Positions 37,776-47,383 of a DNA stretch of 64,000 bases are shown here, piece by piece. The translations under genes were made by a program, and so were the position numbers. Below the pieces are notes generated by a model, which was not told the origin of the DNA, ran no database searches, and saw only the letters and a program-made list of their open reading frames with translations. The stretch lies in contig NZ_SBKP01000003.1 of assembly GCF_004122115.1 (NCBI RefSeq), positions 62,001 to 126,000 of the forward strand, written 5' to 3'. Positions within the stretch are counted from its first letter, which is position 1; every line of letters starts with the position of its first letter. Source of the DNA: Sphingobium fluviale (GTDB lineage: Bacteria; Pseudomonadota; Alphaproteobacteria; Sphingomonadales; Sphingomonadaceae).

Positions 37776-38952
37776 GTTTCTGTGGCTTACCAAGCGTCAG
37801 GCCGCGCCATAGCCATTCGGCGGGGCCTTGGGCAAAGCGGCTGAGCCAGAGCGGGGACCAGACCAGCATCAGCGCCCATAGCGGCAGAACAAACAGATAG
37901 ACCTGCGCGCGGGGAACGGAGGCGAATAGGCCCATCCCCCAGCCATAGAACAGCGCGGTCATCGCCACGCTGCAGAGCAGATAATTGCTGAGCGCCATCC
38001 GCCCAGCCGCCTCTACCCTGCTCAGTAATGCGCCGCGTCCGGCGGCAACAAACGCCAGGATCAGCGCGGCGTAGCCGACCGTTAGTGGGATGCGGAAGGG
38101 CAAGGACCAGGTCACCACCACGGCAAACGTGGTGGCCGGATCAAACCCGCTGGCCCATACCCAGATGCCGAGTGCCATCATTGGCGGCAGGCCGATCAGG
38201 AAGCAATGGCGGGCGGTGCCGAGATAATGCTCTCGCGCCCATTTGCCACTGAGGAATCCGCCCTTCAGCATCGCCATGCCGAGCAGCATGAAGCCCAGCG
38301 TATCCAAGCTCATGTAGAGCAGCCCGGCAAATCCCCAATCCCAGATATCCGCGAGTTTATGAGCGAAGATGCCGGCCCAGCTTCCTTTGTAGAGGGCTAT
38401 TTCCATGTGGATTGCGGCTTTGTCGATCAGTAGGGGGTAGTATGATACCCCCAGCTGTTGGATTCCAACAGTGAGAACGATGAGCAGCGCCAGCTGAGCC
38501 GCGAAGGTGAGGAAGGCGAGCTTTACCAGCTCCAGCGGCGCTCGGCCCGCGAAGCGCATCGCGACAAGGCCGATCAGGGCATAAAGCGTCAGGATATCGC
38601 CCCACCATAGCAGCAAATAGTGCGCGATTCCGAACACAAACAGCCAGAAACTGCGCACGACCATATAGGTTTGCCCATTTTTCCCGGCCATTTCCGCGCG
38701 GTCCATCAGCAGGATCATCGACGCGCCATAGAGCAGCGAGAACAGACCGCGCATCTTGCCATCCACCGCGACAAACGACACCAGCCACGCCAGCCTGTCC
38801 GCCAAGCTTGTCCCGCCCCAGGCATTGGGGTTGATATAGGCCGCCTCGGGCATCGAAAAGGCGATGATGTTCATCAGCAAAATGCCCATCACCGCGAAGC
38901 CGCGGGTGATGTCGATCATCGGCAGGCGGTGTTCCTCGTGCGCGGGGGCCAT
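37765..38952 (-). CDS. DUF418 / YeiB family multi-pass membrane protein
   Basis: A 395-residue inner-membrane protein with about nine to ten helices. The N-terminal signature IDITRGFAVMGILLMNIIAF and the C-terminal DUF418 domain (GRMALSNYLLCSVAMTALFYGWG) are typical. Family members are suspected transporters or acyl-modifying membrane proteins but are unproven. Start is ATG 38952. Divergent from the BioC-like gene. Confidence 0.85.
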   Translation of the reverse strand: MAPAHEEHRLPMIDITRGFAVMGILLMNIIAFSMPEAAYINPNAWGGTSLADRLAWLVSFVAVDGKMRGLFSLLYGASMILLMDRAEMAGKNGQTYMVVRSFWLFVFGIAHYLLLWWGDILTLYALIGLVAMRFAGRAPLELVKLAFLTFAAQLALLIVLTVGIQQLGVSYYPLLIDKAAIHMEIALYKGSWAGIFAHKLADIWDWGFAGLLYMSLDTLGFMLLGMAMLKGGFLSGKWAREHYLGTARHCFLIGLPPMMALGIWVWASGFDPATTFAVVVTWSLPFRIPLTVGYAALILAFVAAGRGALLSRVEAAGRMALSNYLLCSVAMTALFYGWGMGLFASVPRAQVYLFVLPLWALMLVWSPLWLSRFAQGPAEWLWRGLTLGKPQKLSR

Positions 38953-38997
38953 GTTGGTCCTTCACCTTGGCAAAAAATACGAATAGGGCGCTTTGTC

Positions 38998-39792
38998 ATG
39001 ATCGAGCAGCGCGCGCAACGGATTGGCAGAGCTTTTGGCGCGGCCGCCCCGCATTATGACGCGCACGCGGGCATCCAGCGCGTGGTCGCGGCGACGCTGG
39101 CGCAGCTGTTGCGGCTTCAGCCGGTCAAGCCCGCGCCCAATGGCGGCAGGCTGCGCATCCTCGAAATCGGCTGTGGCACTGGGCTGTTGACGCGCCATTT
39201 GCGCGGTCTGTTCCCGGATGCCGAGATCGTCGCGACAGACATATCGGCGGAGATGATCGCGCAAGCCGAGCGGGGCGGCGATCTGGCGGCGCGCTTCCTC
39301 GTGATGGATGGCGAGGCCCCCGCGTTTGACGGCGCGCATTTCGACCTCATCGCCTCAAGCCTGACCTTTCAATGGTTTGCCAACCTGCCGAGCGCGCTCG
39401 ACCGGCTGACGGCGCTGTTGCGGCCCGGCGGCAGCCTGATGTTCGCGACGATGGCGGAGCGCAGCTTTCACGAATGGCGCGCGGCGCATGACGTTTATGG
39501 ACTACAGGCGGGGACGCCGCGCTACCCCGATGCCGACAGTTTGCGCGCGATGCTCGCCCGCCATGCCGATGCCTTCCTGTTCGAGGAGGAGTATGCGCAT
39601 GATTTTGGAGGGTCGAGGGGGCTGCTCGCGCATCTGAAAGGCATCGGCGCGACGGTGCCGGTCGAGGGACGCGAGCCGCTGGTGGCCGGGCAGATGCGCA
39701 AGGTCATGCGCGCGTTCGACAAGGCGGGCGGGGTATGCACCTATCATGTGGCCTATTGCCGGGTGACGCGGTTGGCGGAGCATCGGGCATGA
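38998..39792 (+). CDS. BioC-like SAM-dependent methyltransferase
   Basis: A 264-residue class I methyltransferase. The SAM-binding glycine motif is ILEIGCGTGLLTRHL, followed by VATDISAEMIAQA and the catalytic region DLIASSLTFQWFANLP. The layout (RAFGAAAPHYDAHAGIQ at the N-terminus, QWF motif) matches malonyl-ACP O-methyltransferase BioC, which primes pimelate synthesis for biotin. No other biotin gene is adjacent, so the assignment is by resemblance. ATG 38998; the gene overlaps the following GNAT gene by 4 bp. Confidence 0.78.
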   Translation: MIEQRAQRIGRAFGAAAPHYDAHAGIQRVVAATLAQLLRLQPVKPAPNGGRLRILEIGCGTGLLTRHLRGLFPDAEIVATDISAEMIAQAERGGDLAARFLVMDGEAPAFDGAHFDLIASSLTFQWFANLPSALDRLTALLRPGGSLMFATMAERSFHEWRAAHDVYGLQAGTPRYPDADSLRAMLARHADAFLFEEEYAHDFGGSRGLLAHLKGIGATVPVEGREPLVAGQMRKVMRAFDKAGGVCTYHVAYCRVTRLAEHRA

Positions 39793-40325
39793 CCGACGGC
39801 TACACGATACGCCGCGCTGTGCCCGCCGACGCCGCCGCGCTGGCGGTGCTCAAAAGGCGCACGTTTCGCGAGACATTCGTGGATGGCCCCGTGCCCATCG
39901 AGTATAGCGCCGGAAATCTGGCCGTGTTCGAGCGGGAGTCCTACGGCGAAGACGTGGTGGCGGCGCAATTGCATGACGTGCGCCGGGCGCATTGGGTTGC
40001 GCAGGCGAGCGATGGTAGTCTCGTCGGCTATGCCCATGTCGGCCCGTGCAAGCTTCCGCATGCGGAGGCGCGGCCAGAGCAGGGCGAGCTGTATCAACTC
40101 TATGTGATCGGACAATGCCAGGGCACAGGGCTGGGCAGGGCGTTGCTGGACCATGCACTTGACTGGCTTGCCGAACATATGCCGGGGCCGGTATGGCTCG
40201 GCGTGTTTTCAGGCAACCACCGGGCTCAGGCTGTGTACGCCGCACGCGGTTTCACGAAAGTCGGGGAATATCAGTTCAAGGTGGGCGATCATCGCGACCA
40301 TGAATTTATATTCCGTAGAGACTAG
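39789..40325 (+). CDS. GNAT family N-acetyltransferase
   Basis: A 178-residue acetyltransferase of the GCN5 fold. Motif A reads [25 protein letters not shown] with the acetyl-CoA pyrophosphate loop QGTGLG, and motif B is [28 protein letters not shown]. The substrate is unknown. ATG 39789 overlaps the methyltransferase stop (ATGA), so the two are co-translated. It converges on purL with a 4-bp overlap. Confidence 0.88.
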   Translation: MTDGYTIRRAVPADAAALAVLKRRTFRETFVDGPVPIEYSAGNLAVFERESYGEDVVAAQLHDVRRAHWVAQASDGSLVGYAHVGPCKLPHAEARPEQGELYQLYVIGQCQGTGLGRALLDHALDWLAEHMPGPVWLGVFSGNHRAQAVYAARGFTKVGEYQFKVGDHRDHEFIFRRD

Positions 40326-42547
40326 CCATCCATCAGCTTCGGGAAAAAGCCCTCATGCGCGGTGCGCAGGTCGGTGAGGGAGACGGCGTGGTCGCTGTCG
40401 GCCAGTTCGAAGATCAGGCGGTTGGCGACGGTGCGGCCGATGGGTTGCACCGGCACGCCCGCGGCCTCGCCCGCGGCGAGGAAATCCGCAAGCGCGGCGT
40501 CGCTCAATGTGACGATGTAGACGCCCTGATCTTCGGCGAAGAAGGCGCGGGGGTCGTCAAAAGCGTGGTTGGCCTCGTGGCTCTGGATCATCGCGCCGAT
40601 GCCGCCGCTGAGCGCCATTTCCGCGACCGTGACGGCGATGCCGCCGTCTGACACATCATGGCAGGCGTTGATCGCGCCAGATGCGATATGCGCGCGGATG
40701 AAGTCTCCGGTCTTGCGCTCTGCGGCGAGATCGACCGGCGGGGGCGGGCCGTCTTCGCGGCCATGACATTCGCGCAGCCAGATTGATTGCCCCAGATGGC
40801 CTTGCCAGTGGCCGACGGCGAGGATGATATCGCCCACGCCCTTGAAGGCGATGGTCGCGTTTTTGGTCCAGTCCTTCAGCAGGCCGATGGCGCCGATGGC
40901 AGGCGTGGGGAGAATGGCGGAGCCGCCGCCGGTCGCCTTGCTCTCGTTATAGAGGCTGACATTGCCCGAAACGATCGGGAAATCGAGCGCACGGCAGGCA
41001 TCGCCCATGCCTTCGAGGCAGCCGACAAATTGCCCCATGATCTCCGGCCGCTGCGGATTGGCGAAGTTGAGGCAATTGGTGACGGCGAGCGGGGTTGCGC
41101 CCACGGCGGTGATATTGCGCCAACATTCGGCGATGGCCTGTTTGCCGCCCTCGACCGGGTCGGCGAAGCAATAGCGCGGGGTGCAATCGGTGCTGATCGC
41201 GATGGCCTTGTCTGTGCCGTGGACGCGCACCAGCGCCGCGTCTCCGCCCGGCGCCTGCACCGTGTCTCCACCGACCTTGTTGTCATACTGCTCCCAGATC
41301 CAGCGGCGCGAGGCGATGTCCGGGCTGCCCATCATCTTGAGTAGGTCCGCGCCCATGTCTGCGCAGGCGGGAATGTCGGTCAGCGGCGGGCGCTTGGGCG
41401 TGGGGACATGGGGCCGGTCATAGAGGGGTGCGTCGTCCGCCAGCGGGGCGAGGGGGATGTCGCACACCGTCTCGCCATGATGGACGAGGACCATGCGGCC
41501 GGTGTCCGTCACCTCGCCGATCACCGCGAAGTCCAGCTCCCACTTGTGGAAGATCGCTTCGGCGAAGGCTTCCTTGCCGGGCTTCAGCACCATCAGCATG
41601 CGCTCCTGACTTTCGGAGAGCATCATCTCGTAAGCGGTCATGCCGGTTTCGCGCTGGGGCACCTTGTCCATATCGAGCCGGATGCCGACGCCGCCCTTGG
41701 ACGCCATCTCGACGCTGGAGGAGGTGAGGCCCGCCGCGCCCATGTCCTGTATCGCGACGATCGCGTCTGACGCCATCAGCTCAAGGCATGCCTCGATCAG
41801 CAGCTTTTCGGTGAACGGATCGCCGACCTGAACGGTGGGGCGCTTTTCCTCGCTGTCTTCGCCGAAGTCCGCGCTCGCCATCGTTGCGCCGTGGATGCCG
41901 TCACGCCCGGTCTTGGAGCCGACATAGACGATGGGGTTGCCGACGCCGCTCGCCGCCGAATAAAAGATCTTGTCCTGATCGGCGACGCCGACGGTCATGG
42001 CGTTGACTAGGATGTTGCCGTCATAGGCCGGGTGGAAGTTCACCTCGCCGCCCACGGTGGGCACGCCGACGCAATTGCCATAGCCGCCGATGCCGCGCAC
42101 GACGCCGCTGATCAGGTGGCGCATCTTGGGGTGATCGGGCCTGCCAAAGCGCAGCGCGTTCATGTTGGCGATGGGGCGCGCGCCCATGGTGAACACATCG
42201 CGCAATATGCCGCCAACGCCGGTCGCCGCGCCCTGATAGGGTTCGATGTAGGACGGGTGGTTGTGGCTCTCCATCTTGAAGATGGCCGCCTGTCCGTCGC
42301 CAATGTCAACCACGCCCGCATTTTCGCCGGGGCCGCAGATGACCTGCGGGCCTTCTGTGGGGAGTTTCTTCAGATGGATGCGGCTGGATTTGTAGGAGCA
42401 ATGCTCTGACCACATTACCGAGAAGATGCCGAGCTCGGTCAGGTTCGGCTCGCGTCCCAGCGCGTTCAGCACGCGGGCATATTCTTCGGGGCTGAGGCCG
42501 TGTTCGGCGACGATTTCGGGCGTGATGGCGCTGGCTGTCTCGGTCAT
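40322..42547 (-). CDS. purL: Phosphoribosylformylglycinamidine synthase subunit PurL
   Basis: ATP-dependent conversion of FGAR to FGAM in purine synthesis. At 741 residues this is the small bacterial type that needs PurS and PurQ as partners; neither is in the window. Motifs include [28 protein letters not shown] with [24 protein letters not shown], the GATMASADF block and the repeated ATP-binding half after residue 420. No neighbour on the same strand. Confidence 0.97.
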   Translation of the reverse strand: MTETASAITPEIVAEHGLSPEEYARVLNALGREPNLTELGIFSVMWSEHCSYKSSRIHLKKLPTEGPQVICGPGENAGVVDIGDGQAAIFKMESHNHPSYIEPYQGAATGVGGILRDVFTMGARPIANMNALRFGRPDHPKMRHLISGVVRGIGGYGNCVGVPTVGGEVNFHPAYDGNILVNAMTVGVADQDKIFYSAASGVGNPIVYVGSKTGRDGIHGATMASADFGEDSEEKRPTVQVGDPFTEKLLIEACLELMASDAIVAIQDMGAAGLTSSSVEMASKGGVGIRLDMDKVPQRETGMTAYEMMLSESQERMLMVLKPGKEAFAEAIFHKWELDFAVIGEVTDTGRMVLVHHGETVCDIPLAPLADDAPLYDRPHVPTPKRPPLTDIPACADMGADLLKMMGSPDIASRRWIWEQYDNKVGGDTVQAPGGDAALVRVHGTDKAIAISTDCTPRYCFADPVEGGKQAIAECWRNITAVGATPLAVTNCLNFANPQRPEIMGQFVGCLEGMGDACRALDFPIVSGNVSLYNESKATGGGSAILPTPAIGAIGLLKDWTKNATIAFKGVGDIILAVGHWQGHLGQSIWLRECHGREDGPPPPVDLAAERKTGDFIRAHIASGAINACHDVSDGGIAVTVAEMALSGGIGAMIQSHEANHAFDDPRAFFAEDQGVYIVTLSDAALADFLAAGEAAGVPVQPIGRTVANRLIFELADSDHAVSLTDLRTAHEGFFPKLMDG

Positions 42548-42602
42548 GCCAGCCCCTTAGTCAAAGCACGGCCACGTGAAAACCGCTTTTGCGCATATGA
42601 GG

Positions 42603-42640
42603 CCAAGAAAATGGGCCGGATGTTTGCACACCCGGCCCTC
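42603..42640 (-). terminator. Rho-independent terminator for the lipoprotein gene
   Basis: GGGCCGG at 42613-42619 pairs with CCGGCCC at 42632-42638; on the minus strand the stem is followed by ATTTTCTT. It lies downstream of the leftward lipoprotein gene, beyond the type 3 palindromic element. Confidence 0.6.
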
Positions 42641-42648
42641 ATATTTGT

Positions 42649-42756
42649 CCGAAATTTGCCGCTGCGCTGAAATTTCGGGTTTCGGTGCCAGCCCGCCCCC
42701 CCCTCCCAACCGCCCGATAGGGCATCCTGTGGGCGGTTGGGAGGGGGAGCGGGCTG
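42649..42756. repeat. Two-hairpin palindromic element (type 3, copy 1)
   Basis: A small hairpin (CCGAAATTT with AAATTTCGG) is followed by a long one whose arms are CCAGCCCGCCCCCCCCTCC plus CAACCGCCC and a near-complement, with a loop holding GGCATCCTG. The same pair of hairpins occurs at 45078-45190. It sits just downstream of the lipoprotein gene. Confidence 0.8.
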
Positions 42757-42772
42757 GCGCCGCTCTAAAACT

Positions 42773-43150
42773 TTACGCCTTGCAGCTCTGCGAGGCCTTG
42801 CCCGGTACTTCGGCGGTGACGGCATCGCCATTGCCGGTGAGCGAATAGCCCTCGGCGGTGAAGGGCTTGCCTGGCTCTGCCATCATCAGCTTGGTGGCGG
42901 CACCTTCCTTCTCGGTCTTGACCATTACGGTCTTGTCGTCAGACATGAAATCCGCAAACAGCAGCGAGCCATCGGCGCAACGATAGGATTTGCTGACCTT
43001 GACGCTCGGCGGCAGTTCCACAGGAGCAGCGTTGTTGAGCTGATCGCCCAGCGGGTCCGGCGGTCCGCGATCGATCACTTCCGGTTCATTGTTGCAGGCG
43101 GCAAGCGCAAGCATGGACGAGAGGGCAACGAGAGCGAAGGTCTTTTTCAT
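42773..43150 (-). CDS. Small lipoprotein, MliC-like
   Basis: A 125-residue lipoprotein: signal peptide MKKTFALVALSSMLALAAC ending in a lipobox (LALAAC), a Pro-rich linker, and a domain beginning YRCADGSLLFADF with later TKLMMAEPGKPFTAEGYSLTG and a second Cys at the end (SQSCKA). The pattern Y-x-C...sG.xYs resembles MliC/PliC inhibitors of C-type lysozyme, with the two Cys possibly bridged. The match is by pattern only, so the inhibitor role is a suggestion. Confidence 0.72.
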   Translation of the reverse strand: MKKTFALVALSSMLALAACNNEPEVIDRGPPDPLGDQLNNAAPVELPPSVKVSKSYRCADGSLLFADFMSDDKTVMVKTEKEGAATKLMMAEPGKPFTAEGYSLTGNGDAVTAEVPGKASQSCKA

Positions 43151-43359
43151 GAGGAGCTTTCCAAAAATTATATGCGACAGGCTTGTGGTAAGCGACTGGA
43201 GCCTATGTGCAGGTGCAGCAATGCCGTCAATGGTTAACGGCTCTTGGACTGGAATTTTTACAGAAATTTTGCGCTTACCGCACTTTTTTCAGCGGATGAA
43301 CAGCGGGCAGCGGTCACGCGGCGCTTGACCGGGGGCGAGGGGGACGCCAAAGCTGCGCC

Positions 43360-43629
43360 ATGGCACAGGATAATCCGTCATCGCCTTCGCCCGCTTCTCA
43401 GCCGGATGCGCCTTCGTTCGAGGAGGCGCTGCGTGAGCTGGAGAGCATCGTGCAGAAGCTGGAACGGGGCGATGTCGCGCTCGATGAATCGATTGCGCTC
43501 TATGCGCGCGGAGAGGCACTGCGCGCGCAATGCCAGCAGCGGCTGGCCGATGCTGAAGCGCGGATCGAGAAGCTTGCCATCGGTGCGGGCGGCGCTCCTG
43601 TCGGCGCGCAAGCCTTTCATGCGGACTGA
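43360..43629 (+). CDS. xseB: Exodeoxyribonuclease VII small subunit
   Basis: Small subunit of the ssDNA exonuclease that trims DNA into oligonucleotides. The 89-residue helical protein has the family core SFEEALRELESIVQKLERGDVALDESIALYARGEALRAQC. The large subunit gene xseA is not in the window. It precedes ispA by one base, the usual xseB-ispA pair. Confidence 0.93.
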   Translation: MAQDNPSSPSPASQPDAPSFEEALRELESIVQKLERGDVALDESIALYARGEALRAQCQQRLADAEARIEKLAIGAGGAPVGAQAFHAD

Positions 43630-43630
43630 G

Positions 43631-44548
43631 ATGGCTGCGCCGGGCGAACCGCCGAGCGGAAGAGCATTGCTGCGCAGCGCGTTGCAGGAAATTAGCGCCG
43701 ATGTGGACCGCGCCTTTGATACACTGCTCGACATTCCCGATGATCCGCGCCGCCCGCTGATCGAGGCGATGCGCCATGCGGCGATTGGCGGGGGCAAGCG
43801 GATGCGCCCCCTTCTGGTGAAGGCGGCGGGTGCGCTGTTCTCACTCGACCCCGGCCATCTGCTGCGCGCGGGCCTCGCGGCGGAATGTATCCATGTCTAC
43901 AGCCTGGTGCATGACGATCTGCCCGCGATGGACAATGACGATATGCGCCGGGGCAAACCCACCGTGCATAAGGCGTTCGACGATGCGACGGCGATCCTTG
44001 CGGGAGACAGCCTGCATGACCTCGCCTTCGAGATATTGGCGGGGGAGGAGACCCATCCCGATCCATTCGTGCGCATCAACCTCGTACGTGCGCTGGCCAA
44101 GGCCAGCGGAACCGGAGGCATGGCGGGCGGGCAGATGATGGACATCGCGGCCGAAAGCGCGGTGTTCGATCTGCCGACCATCACCCGGCTGCAGCAATTG
44201 AAGACCGGCGCGCTGATCGGCTTTTGCATCGAGGCGGCGGCGATTATGGCGCATTTGCCATCGGAAGCGCGTGTGGGCCTCCATGGCTATGCGCATGACA
44301 TTGGCCTCGCCTTCCAGATCGCGGATGATCTGCTCGACATCGAGGGTGATGCGGCGGTGACGGGCAAGGCAGTGGGCAAGGATGCGCAGGCGGGCAAGCA
44401 GACCTTCGTCTCGCTGCTGGGGCCAGAGCGCGCGCGCGAACAGGCGCGCATGCTCGTGGAACAGGCGAAGGCGCACCTGCACGGTTTTGACGAGCGGGCA
44501 GGCCTGCTGCGCGCGATTGCCGATTATGTGATCGAAAGGGACCGCTGA
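43631..44548 (+). CDS. ispA: Polyprenyl synthetase, geranyl/farnesyl diphosphate synthase type
   Basis: Condenses isopentenyl diphosphate with allylic diphosphates to make farnesyl diphosphate. The 305-residue enzyme has GGGKRMRPLLV, the first Asp-rich motif VHDDLPAMDNDDMRRG, GGMAGGQMMDI, and the second Asp-rich motif IADDLLDIEGD. ATG 43631 comes directly after the xseB stop; another ATG at 43619 overlaps xseB. The usual next gene, dxs, is absent and coaD follows 1 nt later instead. Confidence 0.93.
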   Translation: MAAPGEPPSGRALLRSALQEISADVDRAFDTLLDIPDDPRRPLIEAMRHAAIGGGKRMRPLLVKAAGALFSLDPGHLLRAGLAAECIHVYSLVHDDLPAMDNDDMRRGKPTVHKAFDDATAILAGDSLHDLAFEILAGEETHPDPFVRINLVRALAKASGTGGMAGGQMMDIAAESAVFDLPTITRLQQLKTGALIGFCIEAAAIMAHLPSEARVGLHGYAHDIGLAFQIADDLLDIEGDAAVTGKAVGKDAQAGKQTFVSLLGPERAREQARMLVEQAKAHLHGFDERAGLLRAIADYVIERDR

Positions 44549-44549
44549 T

Positions 44550-45068
44550 ATGGGGGATACTGCCGGAACACGGATCGGGGTCTATCCCGGCACATTCGAT
44601 CCCATCACGCTGGGGCATATGGACATCATCCGCCGGGGCGCGAAGCTGGTGGACAAGCTCATCATCGGCGTAACCACCAACCCCAGCAAATCGCCGATGT
44701 TCTCGGTCGAGGAGCGGCTGGAGATGGTGCGCAGAGAATGTGCCGGGCTGGATGCCGAGGTGGAGGTAGTCGGGTTTGACGCGCTGCTGATGGATTTTGC
44801 CTCCGCGCAGGGCGCGGGCGTCATCATCCGGGGACTGCGCGCCGTCGCGGACTTTGAATATGAATATCAGATGGCGGGCATGAACCAGCAGATCAACGAT
44901 ACGGTCGAGACCGTGTTCCTGATGGCGGACGTCTCGCTCCAGCCGATCGCATCGCGGCTGGTCAAGGAAATCGCGCTCTATGGTGGGCCGATCCACCGTT
45001 TCGTGAGCCCTAAGGTGCGCGACGAAGTGGCGGCGCGGGTAGAGCAAATGGGGCGCAAGGGCGCTTGA
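44550..45068 (+). CDS. coaD: Phosphopantetheine adenylyltransferase
   Basis: Penultimate step of coenzyme A synthesis, joining 4'-phosphopantetheine and ATP. The 172-residue nucleotidyltransferase has GVYPGTFDPITLGHMDII with the (T/H)xGH motif, VIIRGLRAVADFEYEYQMAGMN and SRLVKEIALYGG. It completes a set xseB-ispA-coaD on one strand. Confidence 0.96.
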   Translation: MGDTAGTRIGVYPGTFDPITLGHMDIIRRGAKLVDKLIIGVTTNPSKSPMFSVEERLEMVRRECAGLDAEVEVVGFDALLMDFASAQGAGVIIRGLRAVADFEYEYQMAGMNQQINDTVETVFLMADVSLQPIASRLVKEIALYGGPIHRFVSPKVRDEVAARVEQMGRKGA

Positions 45069-45077
45069 TGCTGGCTT

Positions 45078-45190
45078 CCGAAATGCGCCGCTGCGCAGGC
45101 ATTTCGGGTTCCGGCACCAGCCCGCTCCCCCTCCCAACCGCCCGATATGGTATCCTGTCGGGCGGTTGGGAGGGGGAGCGGGCTGGTGCC
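45078..45190. repeat. Two-hairpin palindromic element (type 3, copy 2) with perfect 33-bp arms
   Basis: CCGAAATGC at 45078-45086 pairs with GCATTTCGG at 45099-45107. Then 45113-45145 (starting GGCACCAGCCCGCTCC) is the exact complement of 45158-45190, with a 12-nt loop TATGGTATCCTG. Copy 1 is at 42649-42756. Confidence 0.85.
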
Positions 45191-45194
45191 GCCC

Positions 45195-45222
45195 TTAAAA
45201 TTCGCTTATCCGCGAATTTTAA
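45195..45222. repeat. AT-rich hairpin before the cyclophilin gene
   Basis: TTAAAATTCG and CGAATTTTAA form a perfect 10-bp stem with an 8-nt loop, immediately after the type 3 element and about 85 nt before the next start codon. It may be part of that element's tail or a regulatory hairpin. Confidence 0.5.
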
Positions 45223-45308
45223 ATCATAGGCTGATGCTCATTTTTGGTTCATCCCCATCCCATTATCGCGCATATGGTGCACAGAATCGCTATCGGAGAG
45301 GCTATTTA

Positions 45309-45980
45309 ATGAAGCCCAACAAGTTTGTTCGTCTGGCCCTCGCGGCACTGATGGCCTTTGGCGCCATTGGCACCGGCACCGCCTATGCACAGAACAAGGC
45401 GCAGGCCGAGGAAATGGAGAAGGCCGAACGTTCCGCCAAGGCCGCGCGCCAGGCGGAGGCGCTGCGCAAGGGGCCGAAGATGGCATTGCCGCCCGCCAGC
45501 ATCCCACTCGATTCCTCGAATGTCTGGGTGCTCCAGCTTTCCAACGGCGGCACGGTGCGCATCCAGCTCCGCCCCGATGTTGCGCCCAACCATGTTGCGC
45601 GCATCAAGGAGCTGACCGGGCGGGGTTTCTACAACGGGCTGGCGTTCCATCGCGTGATCGAAGGGTTCATGGCGCAGGGCGGAGACCCGAAGGGCGATGG
45701 CACCGGCGGGTCCGAGCTGCCAGATCTCAAGGCGGAGTTCAGCTATCTGCCGCATGTGCGCGGCGTCGTCTCGATGGCGCGCTCTCAGTCCGAAGACAGT
45801 GCCAACAGCCAGTTCTTCATTATGCTGTTCCCCCGCATGCAGCTTGACCGCAAATATACCGTGGTGGGCCGCGTGATCGAGGGCATGGCGGCGGCGGATG
45901 CTATTGCTACGGGCGAGCCTCCCGAAAACCCGACCAAGATCGTCACCGCGCGGATGGAAGCGGCAGCGCCCGCAAGCTGA
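45309..45980 (+). CDS. Periplasmic cyclophilin-type peptidyl-prolyl isomerase
   Basis: A 223-residue proline isomerase with a signal peptide ([22 protein letters not shown]), an Ala/Lys/Glu helical linker, and a cyclophilin domain: [67 protein letters not shown]. The catalytic Arg in FHRV and the QFF motif are intact. ATG 45309 has GGAGAGG upstream at good spacing; the open frame before it crosses the hairpin region and is not coding. Helps fold exported proteins. Confidence 0.92.
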   Translation: MKPNKFVRLALAALMAFGAIGTGTAYAQNKAQAEEMEKAERSAKAARQAEALRKGPKMALPPASIPLDSSNVWVLQLSNGGTVRIQLRPDVAPNHVARIKELTGRGFYNGLAFHRVIEGFMAQGGDPKGDGTGGSELPDLKAEFSYLPHVRGVVSMARSQSEDSANSQFFIMLFPRMQLDRKYTVVGRVIEGMAAADAIATGEPPENPTKIVTARMEAAAPAS

Positions 45981-46011
45981 ACCAGCGGGCGCGGGTCGAT
46001 CCGCTGAGACT

Positions 46012-47040
46012 ATGGACGTAAGCCTTTTCGATTTCGTGCTGCCGCAGGAGCGCATCGCCCTGCGCCCCGCCGAGCCGCGCGACGCCGCGCGCATGCTGGT
46101 GATGGAGGGCGGGGGGGAGCTACGCGACGCGTCTGTGCGTGATCTGCCCGACCTGTTGCGCGCGGGCGATTGCCTGGTGTTCAACGACACCCGCGTGATC
46201 CCGGCCCAGCTTGAGGGAACGCGCGGAGAAGCGCGGATCGGCGCAACGCTGCACAAGCGCATCGACCTGCGGCGTTGGCAGGCGTTTGTCCGCAACGCCA
46301 AGCGGCTGCGCGCGGGCGACCGCATTGACTTCGGCGCAGGTGTTACCGCCATCGCCGAGGAGCGGGATGACGAGGGCGGCTTCACGCTATGCTTCGAGGG
46401 TGACGAGCCGGTAGAGCTGCTGCTGGAGCGGGCGGGGCGCATGCCGCTGCCCCCCTATATTGCGGGCAAGCGCGCGGCGGACGAGCGCGACAAGGCGGAT
46501 TATCAGACGATGTTCGCGCAAAAGGATGGCGCGGTCGCCGCGCCCACCGCTGCACTGCATTTCACGCCCGGCCTTGTGGCGGCGCTGGAACAGGCGGGCA
46601 TAGGCACGGAGCAGGTGACGCTGCATGTCGGCGCGGGCACGTTCCTGCCCGTCAAGGCGGAGGATACCGCCGACCACAAAATGCACGCCGAGTGGGGGAC
46701 TTTAAGCGCAGAGGTGGCGGAGCGGCTCAATGCGGTGCGGGCGCGCGGCGGGCGGGTGATCGCGGTCGGCACCACCAGCTTGCGCGTGCTGGAAAGCGCG
46801 GCGGATGACGCGGGGCTGCTGCATGGCTGGACTGGTGAGACGCGCATCTTCATCACGCCCGGATACCGCTTTCGCGCCATTGACGGCCTGATGACCAACT
46901 TCCACCTTCCGCGCTCGACGCTTTTTATGCTCGTTTCGGCGCTTATGGGGCTGGAGCGGATGCAGGCGACCTATGCCCATGCAATCGCGCAATACTATCG
47001 GTTCTATAGTTATGGAGACGCGAGTCTGCTCATCCCTTGA
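46012..47040 (+). CDS. queA: S-adenosylmethionine:tRNA ribosyltransferase-isomerase QueA
   Basis: Adds the epoxycyclopentane ring during queuosine synthesis in tRNA. The 342-residue enzyme begins [29 protein letters not shown] and has [44 protein letters not shown] and the C-terminal [17 protein letters not shown]. The tgt gene for the preceding step is at 52738, so the two are not adjacent. It follows the cyclophilin gene by about 30 nt. Confidence 0.96.
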   Translation: MDVSLFDFVLPQERIALRPAEPRDAARMLVMEGGGELRDASVRDLPDLLRAGDCLVFNDTRVIPAQLEGTRGEARIGATLHKRIDLRRWQAFVRNAKRLRAGDRIDFGAGVTAIAEERDDEGGFTLCFEGDEPVELLLERAGRMPLPPYIAGKRAADERDKADYQTMFAQKDGAVAAPTAALHFTPGLVAALEQAGIGTEQVTLHVGAGTFLPVKAEDTADHKMHAEWGTLSAEVAERLNAVRARGGRVIAVGTTSLRVLESAADDAGLLHGWTGETRIFITPGYRFRAIDGLMTNFHLPRSTLFMLVSALMGLERMQATYAHAIAQYYRFYSYGDASLLIP

Positions 47041-47126
47041 TCGGCTCCCTCTCTGGGCTTCGGGGGAACCATCGGCCATGCCAACAATTGTAACCGGCAA
47101 GGCAAACATTCTAAAAGGAGCAGCCA

Positions 47127-47375
47127 ATGGCATTGTTGAAATTAGCATTCGCATCGGCGCTGGGCTATGGCCTGTATCGATATTGGAAGAAAAGCCCGCA
47201 GGGCGTGTCGCGCGCGGCGTTTGCCACCGGCGAATCTACGCCCGGCGCGGTCGACGTCCGCAACGCCGGGCAGGAAGCCATGGCGAGCGACATCAAGGAT
47301 TGGGATGAGCTTGATCAGGCGAGCGATGAGAGCTTTCCGGCGAGCGATCCGCCATCGAGCAATCGTTTCACCTGA
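47127..47375 (+). CDS. Small protein with SDESFPASDPPS motif
   Basis: An 82-residue protein starting MALLKLAFASALGYGLYRYW, a short N-terminal hydrophobic helix, and ending with DELDQASDESFPASDPPSSNRFT. The acidic SDESFPASDPPS tail motif recurs in small alphaproteobacterial proteins, some linked with stress responses, but has no known function. AAAAGGAG precedes the ATG. I looked for a GGAAC-N16/17-GTT promoter before it; GGAAC occurs at 47069 but the -10 part does not match. Confidence 0.75.
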   Translation: MALLKLAFASALGYGLYRYWKKSPQGVSRAAFATGESTPGAVDVRNAGQEAMASDIKDWDELDQASDESFPASDPPSSNRFT

Positions 47376-47383
47376 TAGCCGCG

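Noticed and set aside
47069-47100. GGAAC upstream of the SDESFPASDPPS protein gene
   Set aside because: No GTT at 16-17 nt downstream, so it does not meet the EcfG promoter pattern.
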